Source of the DNA: Shewanella cutis
GTDB lineage: Bacteria > Pseudomonadota > Gammaproteobacteria > Enterobacterales > Shewanellaceae
Assembly (NCBI RefSeq): GCF_022410515.1
Contig: NZ_JACSDI010000027.1
Location: forward strand, 1 to 37,586
DNA: 37,586 nt
Direction of reading: 5' to 3'
Position numbers and translations under genes: made by a program. Shown here piece by piece: positions 1-8,265 of the stretch (positions are counted from its first letter, which is position 1; each line of letters opens with the position of its first letter). The notes beneath the pieces were generated by a model that saw only the letters and a list, made by a program, of their open reading frames with translations, ran no database searches and was not told where the DNA came from.

Positions 1-1641
1 GAACTCATCAGCAACATCGCTATACCAGTCTGGTGAGGAAAACGATTGGCTACCCGCTATCGCGGAGTCTATCCATTGTTGGCTTGCTGAGGCATAGAGG
101 TGCAATTGCTCAGAGAGTTGCATTCCCAGCTGCAGGTCATAACCATAATCGGTTGATTCAGTGAGGCCTATAATGGTTTTAGCGTAATCATCCTTGGCAT
201 AATATCCATTTAAATCAATAGTCAACCACGAAAGTGGTACATAATTCACCTTCAGATCAACCGCCTGACGCTCACGGTCTGCGAGATAAAACTTACGCAA
301 TAGTGGATTTTCTTCAATCGAGGTATTTTCGACAGCGTTGTAGACCGAGCCGCTGCGGTTCTCATAGCGCCCACCAAAATCAATCACAGTGTTTGCCAAG
401 GATCTGATATTCAGCTTGGCCCAAAATGCGTCATCATGGGTTTGTTCTCGCTCAAGGTAACTGCGTTCTACCTCTTTACGGTCGTAGCCTCCCATGAGGT
501 GATACTCACTGTTAAAACGGTAACTGCTGTGGAGTTTGTATGTCAGCCTTTCGATGTCCATGAGGACATTTTGCTTAAACGCACCACTGACATTATCAAA
601 CTCTAATTGCGCAAACTCCCATACAGAGCTTTTATTATCGCGTTCGCTATAGTCAACCTGACCGTTAACACGCCATCGCGGGCTTAACATATTGCTGAAG
701 CCAATCCGCGCATCTAAGGTATCAACCTGACCATCCCAGCTTTGTAACGGATTACCACTGACTTGGATTAAATCGCCATCTTGAAGCATCCGTCCAGCGG
801 CGAGACGGCCATTGACGTTGCCACGTCCAAGCATGTATTGCCCAGATAACGAGACTTGATGGGCATCATTATCAGGCGTAGCAGCATACACATCGGGCGA
901 ATAAGGTAAGCTTAAGTTATTAATATTATTTCGGTAAAAACTGCCATGGTAAGCCAGCTCGCTTAACCAATTTTCACCCGAAATATTAAGGCCCGCATTG
1001 AGGTTTTCAGTGTTAGCATCAACAGGCAGTGCAAAGTTAACAGGGCGAGGAGTTACTAAACTACTGCGACGATTACCCGTTTTTTGTTCGTGGTCGTAGT
1101 TAATAAACGCCTGCATGACGCCATATTGCGCGGCTAATCCCAAGCCCACCTTTTCGCGTTCCAGCTGTAAATCGACATCTCGAGTCGCAGTGTCTGGCAA
1201 AAGTAGGCCATTGTTGTGCCACAACTGCGTTTGCGCTCGGCTGTCGTATCGAGTTAATAATTGATAATCAAGGTTCAGGGCATACTGTCCAGACCGACCC
1301 GCATCAAGGTGGGCATAGCTGTTCTCTAGTCCCAATTGATATGCTTGAACATTAGCTTCATAACCCGCATTGCGATAACCTACGTCCGCATCCATAGCCG
1401 CGCGCAATCCATCGCTGGCATCGCCAAAGGCATTCCCCGCATGAATATCATCATTCTCGGCCCAGCCTGCACTTAACTGCAGCTCAGCTTGATAACGCTT
1501 CTCTCCTATGCAGCTTTTACACTGATAAGCATCCAACTTTAGCCCTTGCAGATTAGCTTTGTGCACAGAAAAGTCTGCAGCACTCACACCACTGGTAGCA
1601 GCAAGCAATCCCAAGGTAATGATATTAAGTTTAAAAGACAT
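1..1641 (-). CDS. MtrB/PioB-family decaheme-associated outer-membrane beta-barrel (DmsF-like), 3' end outside window
   Basis: The frame is open from an ATG at 1641 to the left edge, so at least 547 residues are seen and the C-terminus is missing. A GGAG ribosome site lies 6 nt upstream of the ATG. Residues 1-22 form a signal peptide ending VSAA. A CxxC (CKSC) follows near residue 45, the N-terminal cysteine pair typical of MtrB-type barrels. The rest is rich in alternating aromatic and polar strands with Asp/Asn turns, as expected for a large outer-membrane barrel. Family knowledge: these barrels sheathe a decaheme cytochrome so that electrons cross the outer membrane. The gene starts 14 nt after the decaheme cytochrome gene, so the two are almost certainly one operon. 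The DmsF assignment rather than MtrB rests on the DmsE-like partner and needs the downstream genes (dmsA/dmsB) to confirm. Confidence 0.9.
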   Translation of the reverse strand, partial: MSFKLNIITLGLLAATSGVSAADFSVHKANLQGLKLDAYQCKSCIGEKRYQAELQLSAGWAENDDIHAGNAFGDASDGLRAAMDADVGYRNAGYEANVQAYQLGLENSYAHLDAGRSGQYALNLDYQLLTRYDSRAQTQLWHNNGLLLPDTATRDVDLQLEREKVGLGLAAQYGVMQAFINYDHEQKTGNRRSSLVTPRPVNFALPVDANTENLNAGLNISGENWLSELAYHGSFYRNNINNLSLPYSPDVYAATPDNDAHQVSLSGQYMLGRGNVNGRLAAGRMLQDGDLIQVSGNPLQSWDGQVDTLDARIGFSNMLSPRWRVNGQVDYSERDNKSSVWEFAQLEFDNVSGAFKQNVLMDIERLTYKLHSSYRFNSEYHLMGGYDRKEVERSYLEREQTHDDAFWAKLNIRSLANTVIDFGGRYENRSGSVYNAVENTSIEENPLLRKFYLADRERQAVDLKVNYVPLSWLTIDLNGYYAKDDYAKTIIGLTESTDYGYDLQLGMQLSEQLHLYASASQQWIDSAIAGSQSFSSPDWYSDVADEF

Positions 1642-1655
1642 GGCAGACTCCTTAA

Positions 1656-2612
1656 TCAACGGGCAAAATTGCTGCCGCTAGGGTGGTTGGAGCCATGGAT
1701 TTGGCTATGACAATTGAGGCATCCCATACCAGCACCAAACGCGTCAGAACCTGGTTGAGTGACCACCCGACTAGCATGTCCATCATCGGCATGACATTGT
1801 TGGCATAGTTGAGGGACGCGTTGCTTGACGAGCGCGTCATTCACACTGCCGTGGGGATTGTGGCAAGTGGAGCAGTTTTCAGTCACAGGAGCATGTTCCC
1901 ACAGGAAAGGACCGCGTTTTTCCGCATGGCAGCTATAGCAAGTGTCATTAACTGAGGTCTTTTTTAAGGCACTCTCATTAAATGAACCGTGGGGGTTATG
2001 ACAATCGATGCAGGTCATGTCATTCCACTTTAATGGATGAGATGAACGCTTATTCATATCGGATTTCTGCCGAGTATGACAAGAAGTGCACACTTGGCTC
2101 ACCTGTTGCTTTTGCAGTACCGGATCTTTAGCTGCATGGACTTTATGGCAATCCGCACAGGCTATTTCTTCCATGTTATGTAAGCTGCTATGCCAGCCAC
2201 TTTGCTCAGTTTTTTGATGGCAACCTAAACAAACGGTATTTTGGCTCGGTGCTGACAATGGACTGTCAGAACCAAAGCTAATCATTGGCTCCTTGCCTCC
2301 TTGATTGTGCTGTCCGAGTGGCCCATGGCATGCCTCGCATTGCAATCCTGCCATTGGGGATTTGCTATTATTGATATCGCCATGCACCCCATCAAAAATA
2401 GCCATAACGGTGTTATTTTTACGATGGCACATTAAACAAGTATCTGCGCCTTTAGCGGAATATTTACCTTCAGCAAACTTATCTGTGAGTACCTTTTCTA
2501 TTTGTTCTCCCGTTTCATGAGTTGATGGAATATCTTGCGCTTTAACAGATGGAGATAATATAAGGAACAGGCTCGCCCCCATTATCAGAGTTTTAATTTT
2601 ACGCCATCTCAT
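1656..2612 (-). CDS. Decaheme periplasmic c-type cytochrome, DmsE/MtrA family
   Basis: The protein has 318 residues with ten CxxCH haem-binding motifs spread along the mature part (for example CLMCH, CEACH, CADCH, CQQCH, CLNCH), exactly the count of MtrA/DmsE cytochromes. I chose the ATG at 2612 because it begins a good signal peptide (MRWRK, hydrophobic core, cleavage after SVKA near residue 24) with AAGG 9 nt upstream. An in-frame ATG at 2702 would add 30 unlikely residues. Known role of the family: it accepts electrons from the inner-membrane quinol dehydrogenase CymA and passes them through the partner barrel to an outer-face terminal reductase. The barrel gene follows after 14 nt. Which terminal acceptor is used (DMSO or other) cannot be read from this fragment. 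Confidence 0.93.
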   Translation of the reverse strand: MRWRKIKTLIMGASLFLILSPSVKAQDIPSTHETGEQIEKVLTDKFAEGKYSAKGADTCLMCHRKNNTVMAIFDGVHGDINNSKSPMAGLQCEACHGPLGQHNQGGKEPMISFGSDSPLSAPSQNTVCLGCHQKTEQSGWHSSLHNMEEIACADCHKVHAAKDPVLQKQQVSQVCTSCHTRQKSDMNKRSSHPLKWNDMTCIDCHNPHGSFNESALKKTSVNDTCYSCHAEKRGPFLWEHAPVTENCSTCHNPHGSVNDALVKQRVPQLCQQCHADDGHASRVVTQPGSDAFGAGMGCLNCHSQIHGSNHPSGSNFAR

Positions 2613-2868
2613 ATTTAATGCCTTATGGTTAACATGACTTAGCAATGAAAAATCCATAACCATAATAACCACAAAACAACAAAGGTTAACGATTGTTAAC
2701 AATGAATGAGCAACAAACCTATTTACAGCTAAAAAACACTAAAAACACGCTTTAAATCACGGAATTCAATAAAAGAAAATCATTCTCACAAACAATATAA
2801 CATGCTGAAAAACATTAAAATAAAATAACTACCAACAACTAGCAAGTTAAGGAAATGTTTGTAAATTG

Positions 2869-2885
2869 TTCCGCCTTAGGCGGAA
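2869..2885 (-). terminator. Short perfect hairpin downstream of the LysR gene, possible terminator
   Basis: A 7-bp perfect stem (TTCCGCC/GGCGGAA) with a 3-nt loop lies 58 nt beyond the stop of the LysR-type gene and upstream of the decaheme cytochrome. On the minus strand it is followed only by a short CAATTT, so the U-run is weak. It may end regulator transcription or sit in the cytochrome leader. The remainder of the 2613-2943 gap is AT-rich, presumably contains the cytochrome promoter, and shows no convincing operator. Confidence 0.35.
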
Positions 2886-2943
2886 AATTAGTCAACACTA
2901 ATTATAACTAGCTCACAGATTTATACTTTCAAATTTCTAAATT

Positions 2944-3981
2944 TTAAATTTCACAAACCGAATCAGAAATAAAACGCAAAACCTCACTTTTAATCAACGG
3001 GGGAATGGCATCAATATTACGCTTAAGGTGAATCATAGAATATGTTGGCTTATGCATTGCCTCATGTAACCTTTGGTATTCACAATTTGCTAATTTTTCA
3101 ACCCTAAGTGAAGGGACCTTGGCGATGAAAGCGGCGGCACTATTAGGTCCAATAAAGCTGATCGTATTTTCAGACATCAACGCTTCAATCATAGAGGCTA
3201 AGTTTTGTGTTTTAAAAAAGACATTTAAAGCAAGTCCGCGCTGCTCACAGTAGACCTCGAAGGGATCTTTTTCATCATTAAAACCAGAAACTTGAGTAAC
3301 AACAAATGGATATTTCGCAATATTATCGAGCGAAATGCTTTCTTGCCAAATGGCACTAGCTGCAGCTGAAACGACATAGACATGTTCACCCACACTAATG
3401 GGTTCAACATGCAGTAAATTTGAATATTTTGGATTACAATCCATGGTTTGTGTACAGGCACGATTAGTAATTGCAATACATATTTCACCATTGATGACTT
3501 TTGTACAGATTTCCCTATGTGAGGAAATGACTTTTAAACTGATATCCCAACCCGCTTGCTTTATAACACGGGTTAGATGTTCAGGAAGTCCTACGCACAG
3601 CGTTGCAGGCACAGCAATAACACACTCTTTCTTTACCTCAAGTTCATGCCTGTTGGCGCTTAAACTTTCAATCAGCTCTATAATCTCACAAATTTTAGGA
3701 TAAATTTCTTTCGCTTTCTTTGTTGGAATAAAGTGAGTTTTTCTCCTAATAAAAAGCGAGTCATTATAGACTTCTCTCATTTCGGCAATATAGCGACTCA
3801 CTTTTGATGGTGAGACAGAATGTTGTTGCGACACAAATGTTGCACTACCACTATCATAAAGAGATTTAAATATGTAAAAAATTCTTACATCGCAATCTTG
3901 CATATAAAAAGCCTCATTATTGGTTAATTTACAAAATGATAAACCATCTAGATTACTTAAATCTGAAAATGAATATTTCAC
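2944..3981 (-). CDS. LysR-type transcriptional regulator
   Basis: The 345-residue protein has the LysR layout. An N-terminal winged helix-turn-helix covers about residues 30-90 (the region around SGSATFVSQQHSVSPSKVSR, then LFIRR), followed by a periplasmic-binding-protein-like effector domain from about 115 to 320. The first 26 residues are an unusual extension before the helix-turn-helix; an internal ATG at residue 27 (MQDCDVR) is an alternative start. It lies upstream of, and in the same direction as, the decaheme cytochrome operon, and is divergent from the triheme cytochrome (100-bp gap). It is therefore a reasonable candidate regulator of either, but the inducer is unknown. Confidence 0.82.
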   Translation of the reverse strand: MKYSFSDLSNLDGLSFCKLTNNEAFYMQDCDVRIFYIFKSLYDSGSATFVSQQHSVSPSKVSRYIAEMREVYNDSLFIRRKTHFIPTKKAKEIYPKICEIIELIESLSANRHELEVKKECVIAVPATLCVGLPEHLTRVIKQAGWDISLKVISSHREICTKVINGEICIAITNRACTQTMDCNPKYSNLLHVEPISVGEHVYVVSAAASAIWQESISLDNIAKYPFVVTQVSGFNDEKDPFEVYCEQRGLALNVFFKTQNLASMIEALMSENTISFIGPNSAAAFIAKVPSLRVEKLANCEYQRLHEAMHKPTYSMIHLKRNIDAIPPLIKSEVLRFISDSVCEI

Positions 3982-4081
3982 AAATAGAAAGTTATGCGTA
4001 ATGACTCATTTATGAGCACTAAGACTAAGCCATTTATTTATTAATGCATACAATCTAAAAAAACATACAAGGCAGAATATC

Positions 4082-4387
4082 ATGGCGCGTATCTTATTAT
4101 CAGTAATTCTATTTTGCTTGCTGTCAAATGTCGTCTATGCCATTGATGGCTGTAATGGCTGCCATGATGAAAAATGGCAATCCACTCCAGCACATATATG
4201 GATTGAAACAGAGCATCATATCGATATTGTTGCTTGTCCTGATTGCCATCAATGGAAAGAGGGCAATGATTTACCTCCTGTATTACCGAGCCAAGAAACG
4301 CTTCAAAAAGAATGCGGCCAGTGTCATGCCACTCCTGACAACTTACCCGCGATGATGCATATGCAACAATATCAACAATTAAAATAA
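4082..4387 (+). CDS. Small secreted triheme c-type cytochrome
   Basis: The 101-residue protein begins with a clear signal peptide (MARILLSVILFCLLSNVVYA, cleavage after residue 20). Three CxxCH motifs follow at residues 24-28 (CNGCH), 52-56 (CPDCH) and 78-82 (CGQCH). The mature protein is about 80 residues, so nearly a third of it is haem-binding. It should be periplasmic and act as an electron shuttle; its partner is unknown. The gene stands alone between the divergent LysR gene and a strong terminator, so it is probably a single transcription unit separate from menD. A second, overlapping plus-strand frame at 4128-4355 is a shadow. Confidence 0.9.
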   Translation: MARILLSVILFCLLSNVVYAIDGCNGCHDEKWQSTPAHIWIETEHHIDIVACPDCHQWKEGNDLPPVLPSQETLQKECGQCHATPDNLPAMMHMQQYQQLK

Positions 4388-4400
4388 ACCTGTTCCCTGC

Positions 4401-4436
4401 GGGGTTCGCATCCTCATCAGTGCGGGCCCCTTTTTC
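4401..4436 (+). terminator. Rho-independent terminator of the triheme cytochrome gene
   Basis: A 10-bp stem (GGGGTTCGCA with TGCGGGCCCC, including two G-U pairs) encloses a 10-nt loop and is followed at once by TTTTTCTTTT. It starts 13 nt after the stop codon and separates the cytochrome from the men operon. Confidence 0.9.
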
Positions 4437-4577
4437 TTTTGTTCAAAATACACTCGGGGCACGCCATTAACTCAATAACATAATGCCTAACCTGTCCTCC
4501 CTTTTGTTAAGCCAGGCATACATCTTAATCGCCAAACACGTTACACTAAGCCCATCTTTATCTTGATCGATCTTGCT

Positions 4578-6299
4578 ATGCGAACCGAAAACACAGCCAC
4601 ACTTAATCTCATGTGGGGCGCACTTATTCTGGAAGAATTAGCACGTCTTGGTGTGCAGCATGTCTGCATGGCACCAGGGTCACGCTCAACCCCGTTAACT
4701 CTCGCTGCGGCAAAGCAAACTAAACTGAAACGTCATTTGCATTTCGATGAGCGCGGCTTAGGTTTTATGGCGCTAGGATTAGCCAAAGCCAGCTCTGCGC
4801 CCGTGGCCATTATTACCACCTCAGGCACGGCCGTCGCTAATCTTTATCCTGCGGTAGTCGAAGCGTGGCTCACCCATGTACCTTTAATTATCCTCAGTGG
4901 GGACAGACCGCCAGAATTACTCGGTTGCGGCGCCAATCAAGCGATTGTTCAACCAGCAATTTTTGCCAATTACGCTCAGCAGGTAAACCTGCCGACGCCA
5001 GATGTACACATTGCGCCGCAGATGCTACTCACTACGCTTGATGAGGCGGTGGCCAATCAAACACGCCCAGTGCATATCAACTGTATGTACCGCGAGCCGC
5101 TGTATCCGAGTGAATTAACAGGCACGATTCTCGATAGCGAATCGCCTTACCTCAAGCCGCTACAAACCTGGCTGCAGCAAGCACGCCCTTACACTCACTA
5201 TGGCAAGCGTGAACAATTGAGCCGCCCGAGTGAAGATGCCATTATGCGCTTCGTCCACGGCAAGGGGGTGATCATCGCGGGCACGCTAACACCAGAGCAA
5301 GATCCGCAGCAACTCATTGCGCTATCGCAAAAAATTGGCTGGCCACTACTGACCGATGCTCAGTCCCAACTGCGACAACACCCCGCAGCGATTGGCAATA
5401 TTGACCAATTGCTCCAGCATCCCAAGGCGCGCAATCTGTTGCAAGAGGCAGATCGCGTGTTGGTATTTGGCGGGCGTTTATTGTCGAAACGGTTGATTGC
5501 TTACCTTGCCGAGCAAAATTGGCACAGTTACTGGCAAGTGCTGCCGCAGCAAGATAGGCTCGACCCAAGCCATAATGCTAAACACATCTGGCACGCCAAC
5601 GCCGCCCAATTTGCTCAACTTAATTGGTATCGCTCTTCATCGGCGAATTGGGCTAACACCCTAATCACCTATAACGATGAATTGCATCACTTATTTGTGC
5701 GTAATATCGATCAAGGTGAGTTTGGTGAAGCTCAGGTTATCCGCGCAATTGCCAATACGCGGCCGCTGGAGCAGCAATTGTTTATCGGCAATAGCCTGCC
5801 AGTACGGTTATACGATATGTACGCGCCAGTGAGCTGCTGCACTGCCACCACTTATACTAATCGCGGCGCTTCGGGGATCGATGGCTTACTGGCCACCGCC
5901 TGCGGTATTGCAGCGCACCAAGGTAAACCGACCAGCTTGATTATTGGGGATTTATCCCAGTTGCATGATCTCAATTCCTTTGCCATCGCCCGCAGTTTAA
6001 CCAGTCCTCTGGTGATTATTATCCTCAACAACGATGGCGGTAATATCTTTAATCTTTTGCCCGTCCCCAATGAGGAGCTGCGCAGCGACTACTATCGGTT
6101 AAGCCATGGTTTAGAGTTTGGTTATGCCGCCGCTATGTTTAATTTGCCTTATAATCAAGTGGATAACTTAGCTGATTTTCAAACCTGTTATAACGAAGCG
6201 CTGGATTATCAGGGCGCATCTGTCATCGAAGTCAGTGTTAGCCAACATCAAGCCAGCGATCAAATCGCCGCGATCAATCTGTGGGTGAAACAAAGCTAA
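4578..6299 (+). CDS. menD: MenD: 2-succinyl-5-enolpyruvyl-6-hydroxy-3-cyclohexene-1-carboxylate synthase
   Basis: This thiamine-diphosphate enzyme joins isochorismate and 2-oxoglutarate, the first committed step of menaquinone synthesis. From the ATG at 4578 the product is 573 residues, close to E. coli MenD (about 556). The N-terminus shows the family pattern (APGSRSTPLTLA, HFDERGLGF, TTSGTAVANLYPAVVEA with the activating Glu). The C-terminal TPP/metal site is visible as GDLSQLHDLN followed by NNDGGNIF. A TTG at 4563 in the same frame would add five residues, but family members start MRTENTA, so the ATG is preferred; no strong ribosome site is seen before either. It heads a four-gene operon and overlaps menH by 1 nt. 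Confidence 0.96.
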   Translation: MRTENTATLNLMWGALILEELARLGVQHVCMAPGSRSTPLTLAAAKQTKLKRHLHFDERGLGFMALGLAKASSAPVAIITTSGTAVANLYPAVVEAWLTHVPLIILSGDRPPELLGCGANQAIVQPAIFANYAQQVNLPTPDVHIAPQMLLTTLDEAVANQTRPVHINCMYREPLYPSELTGTILDSESPYLKPLQTWLQQARPYTHYGKREQLSRPSEDAIMRFVHGKGVIIAGTLTPEQDPQQLIALSQKIGWPLLTDAQSQLRQHPAAIGNIDQLLQHPKARNLLQEADRVLVFGGRLLSKRLIAYLAEQNWHSYWQVLPQQDRLDPSHNAKHIWHANAAQFAQLNWYRSSSANWANTLITYNDELHHLFVRNIDQGEFGEAQVIRAIANTRPLEQQLFIGNSLPVRLYDMYAPVSCCTATTYTNRGASGIDGLLATACGIAAHQGKPTSLIIGDLSQLHDLNSFAIARSLTSPLVIIILNNDGGNIFNLLPVPNEELRSDYYRLSHGLEFGYAAAMFNLPYNQVDNLADFQTCYNEALDYQGASVIEVSVSQHQASDQIAAINLWVKQS

Positions 6300-7126
6300 T
6301 GCCAACGGTGGCCCGTTACGGAGAAACATCGCAGCCAAACTTGGTCCTGATCCATGGTTTTTTAGGATCTAAGGCCGATTGGCTGCCGCTGATCCCTCAA
6401 CTCAGCCAGCACTTTCACTGCATCTGCCTCGATTTACCCGGCCACGGCGACAATCAACCAGAAATCGCATCGACGCTCACTAATGGCTTCGACTTTTGTG
6501 TCCAAGACATTATCAGCCGCTTCGATCGCCTCGGCATTGAAGCATTTTACCTCTATGGGTATTCCCTCGGAGGCCGGATTGCCTTACATCTTGCCAAGGC
6601 TTATCCCAATCGCGTGTTAAGTTTATGGCTAGAATCCTGTCATCCCGGGCTGACGAATACCGAGGAACAAGCCGCGCGCAGTAAGAATGACCAACTGTGG
6701 GCCAAACGGCTACAAAGCTTAAGTAGCAGGGATTTTTTGCAGCTTTGGTATCAACAGGCCGTCTTTGCCGATATGCCAGACAATGCGCGCAATACCTTGA
6801 TAGCACAGCGCGCAGCGCAGCTCGACCAACATCCCAAACACATACTCAAGCAAATCTTTTTGGCGACCTCACTTGCCCGCCAAGCTTCACTTTGGGATCT
6901 ACCTGCAAGCCTTGCCTGCGAATGCCATTTTTTTGCCGGCAGCCAGGATGCTAAATTCACCGCGATCGCAAAGGACTGGCAAGCACAACAACCCATCGTC
7001 TTGCATCAAATTGAACAGGCGGGGCATAACATACATCAAGCCAATCCTGCGGGATTACTCGCCTGTATAAGAAGTTTGTTCGTCGAGCGCTTACCACAAA
7101 TACACACGCAAACGGACTGCCTTTAA
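6299..7126 (+). CDS. menH: MenH: SHCHC synthase (alpha/beta hydrolase)
   Basis: MenH eliminates pyruvate from the MenD product to give SHCHC. The 275-residue alpha/beta-hydrolase has the oxyanion segment HGFLGSKADW, the nucleophile elbow GYSLGG with Ser near residue 89, an acid in SQDAKF and the catalytic His in AGHNIH. I chose the ATG at 6299, which overlaps the menD stop (TAATG), because it places the first strand correctly and implies translational coupling; an upstream in-frame GTG at 6281 is possible. Length and triad match MenH rather than a generic hydrolase, and the operon position supports this. Confidence 0.93.
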   Translation: MPTVARYGETSQPNLVLIHGFLGSKADWLPLIPQLSQHFHCICLDLPGHGDNQPEIASTLTNGFDFCVQDIISRFDRLGIEAFYLYGYSLGGRIALHLAKAYPNRVLSLWLESCHPGLTNTEEQAARSKNDQLWAKRLQSLSSRDFLQLWYQQAVFADMPDNARNTLIAQRAAQLDQHPKHILKQIFLATSLARQASLWDLPASLACECHFFAGSQDAKFTAIAKDWQAQQPIVLHQIEQAGHNIHQANPAGLLACIRSLFVERLPQIHTQTDCL

Positions 7127-7149
7127 ATCGATAAAGCGTTAAGGAAAAT

Positions 7150-8259
7150 ATGATCTTAACTTCACTTAGCTTGTATTTATATCGCCTGCCCTTAGACCGC
7201 TTTTTGCCAGTGGGTAAACAACGCATTGACCACAGAACGGGCTTGGTGTTGCAAGCCAAGGCCACTGCTGACGATGAAGTTTGCGACACCGAAAAATTCA
7301 ACATTGAAGTGGCTGACAGCGAAGTGACTGAGGGTGAAGTGAAGGAGTCCAATGTTGAAATCGCGCCACTCTCAGGATTTGATATCGACCAGCAGCCATT
7401 GTCCGGTTTTAGCCGCGAAAGCCTAGATGAAGTACAGCAAGCCTTAACGACATTATTACCCAAGCTTCAAGGCCAGCATATTGATAGCTTGCTTGAGCAG
7501 GCCGAAGCGAGTCCCTATCCGTCCATTGCCTTTGGCCTAAGCCTGCTACATGCCAAACTGAGCGGAAAACTCAATGCGCTGCGCCCACTCACCACCGCTG
7601 TACCTTTAATTTATCAACCGATTGATGCGCCCAAAGCTGAATTGATGGCTAAAATCGCCAAGCTCGATAGCAGCGTGCACTCAGTCAAAGTGAAAGTCGC
7701 ACAAACCTCCATGGAAGATGAATTGAGTTTGATTTATGGCATCTTAAGCCAAAGGCCGGATCTCAGGTTGCGCTTAGATGCCAATCGCGGGTTTAGCCTA
7801 GAACAGGCCCTCGACTTTGCCGCCTGCTTGCCACTGGATAGCATTGAATATATTGAAGAACCTTGCCAACAGCCGCAGGAAAATCAAACCCTGTATCGCG
7901 CTATTCCACTGCCTTACGCCTTTGATGAATCCCTCAATGACCCGGATTATCAATTTGTGAGGCATGAGGGATTAACGGCATTAGTCATCAAACCCATGCT
8001 ACTGGGCAGTATTGAAAAACTTCAGCGTCTTATCGACGAGGCCCACAGCCATGGCGTACGCTGCATCTTAAGCTCAAGCCTTGAGAGTAGTTTAGGCATC
8101 AATGATTTAGCCCATTTAGCCGCCATACTAACGCCCGATGAAATCCCAGGGCTCGATACGTTAGCCGCCTTTAGCCAAGACTTAATCGTACCAAGCGGCA
8201 AGCCACAATGCTTGAAGCCTCATCAACTTAAGCTTGTCGTCAGTACGCAGCAGGATTAA
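7150..8259 (+). CDS. menC: MenC: o-succinylbenzoate synthase, with an unusual acidic insertion
   Basis: MenC dehydrates SHCHC to o-succinylbenzoate. It is an enolase-superfamily enzyme, and the expected residues are in place: the Lys pair VKVKV (K180/K182), D210 in RLDANRGF, E236 in EYIEEP, D259 in AFDES and K281 in VIKPM. At 369 residues it is longer than E. coli MenC (about 320). The extra length lies at about residues 37-77, an acidic stretch rich in E-V pairs between the N-terminal strands, and a PLSGF motif occurs twice there (residues 73-77 and 83-87). AAGGA lies 5 nt before the ATG. It is 23 nt after menH. Confidence 0.95.
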   Translation: MILTSLSLYLYRLPLDRFLPVGKQRIDHRTGLVLQAKATADDEVCDTEKFNIEVADSEVTEGEVKESNVEIAPLSGFDIDQQPLSGFSRESLDEVQQALTTLLPKLQGQHIDSLLEQAEASPYPSIAFGLSLLHAKLSGKLNALRPLTTAVPLIYQPIDAPKAELMAKIAKLDSSVHSVKVKVAQTSMEDELSLIYGILSQRPDLRLRLDANRGFSLEQALDFAACLPLDSIEYIEEPCQQPQENQTLYRAIPLPYAFDESLNDPDYQFVRHEGLTALVIKPMLLGSIEKLQRLIDEAHSHGVRCILSSSLESSLGINDLAHLAAILTPDEIPGLDTLAAFSQDLIVPSGKPQCLKPHQLKLVVSTQQD

Positions 8260-8265
8260 TTGCAA

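Noticed and set aside
2613..2943. CRP-like site upstream of the decaheme cytochrome
   Set aside because: Only a half site (TGTGA) is visible, without a matching second half at the right spacing.
4563..4577. TTG start for menD
   Set aside because: The ATG five codons later fits the family N-terminus; no ribosome site favours the TTG.
6513..7463. ORFs antisense to menH and menC
   Set aside because: They overlap clearly recognised genes in the other strand and show no family features.
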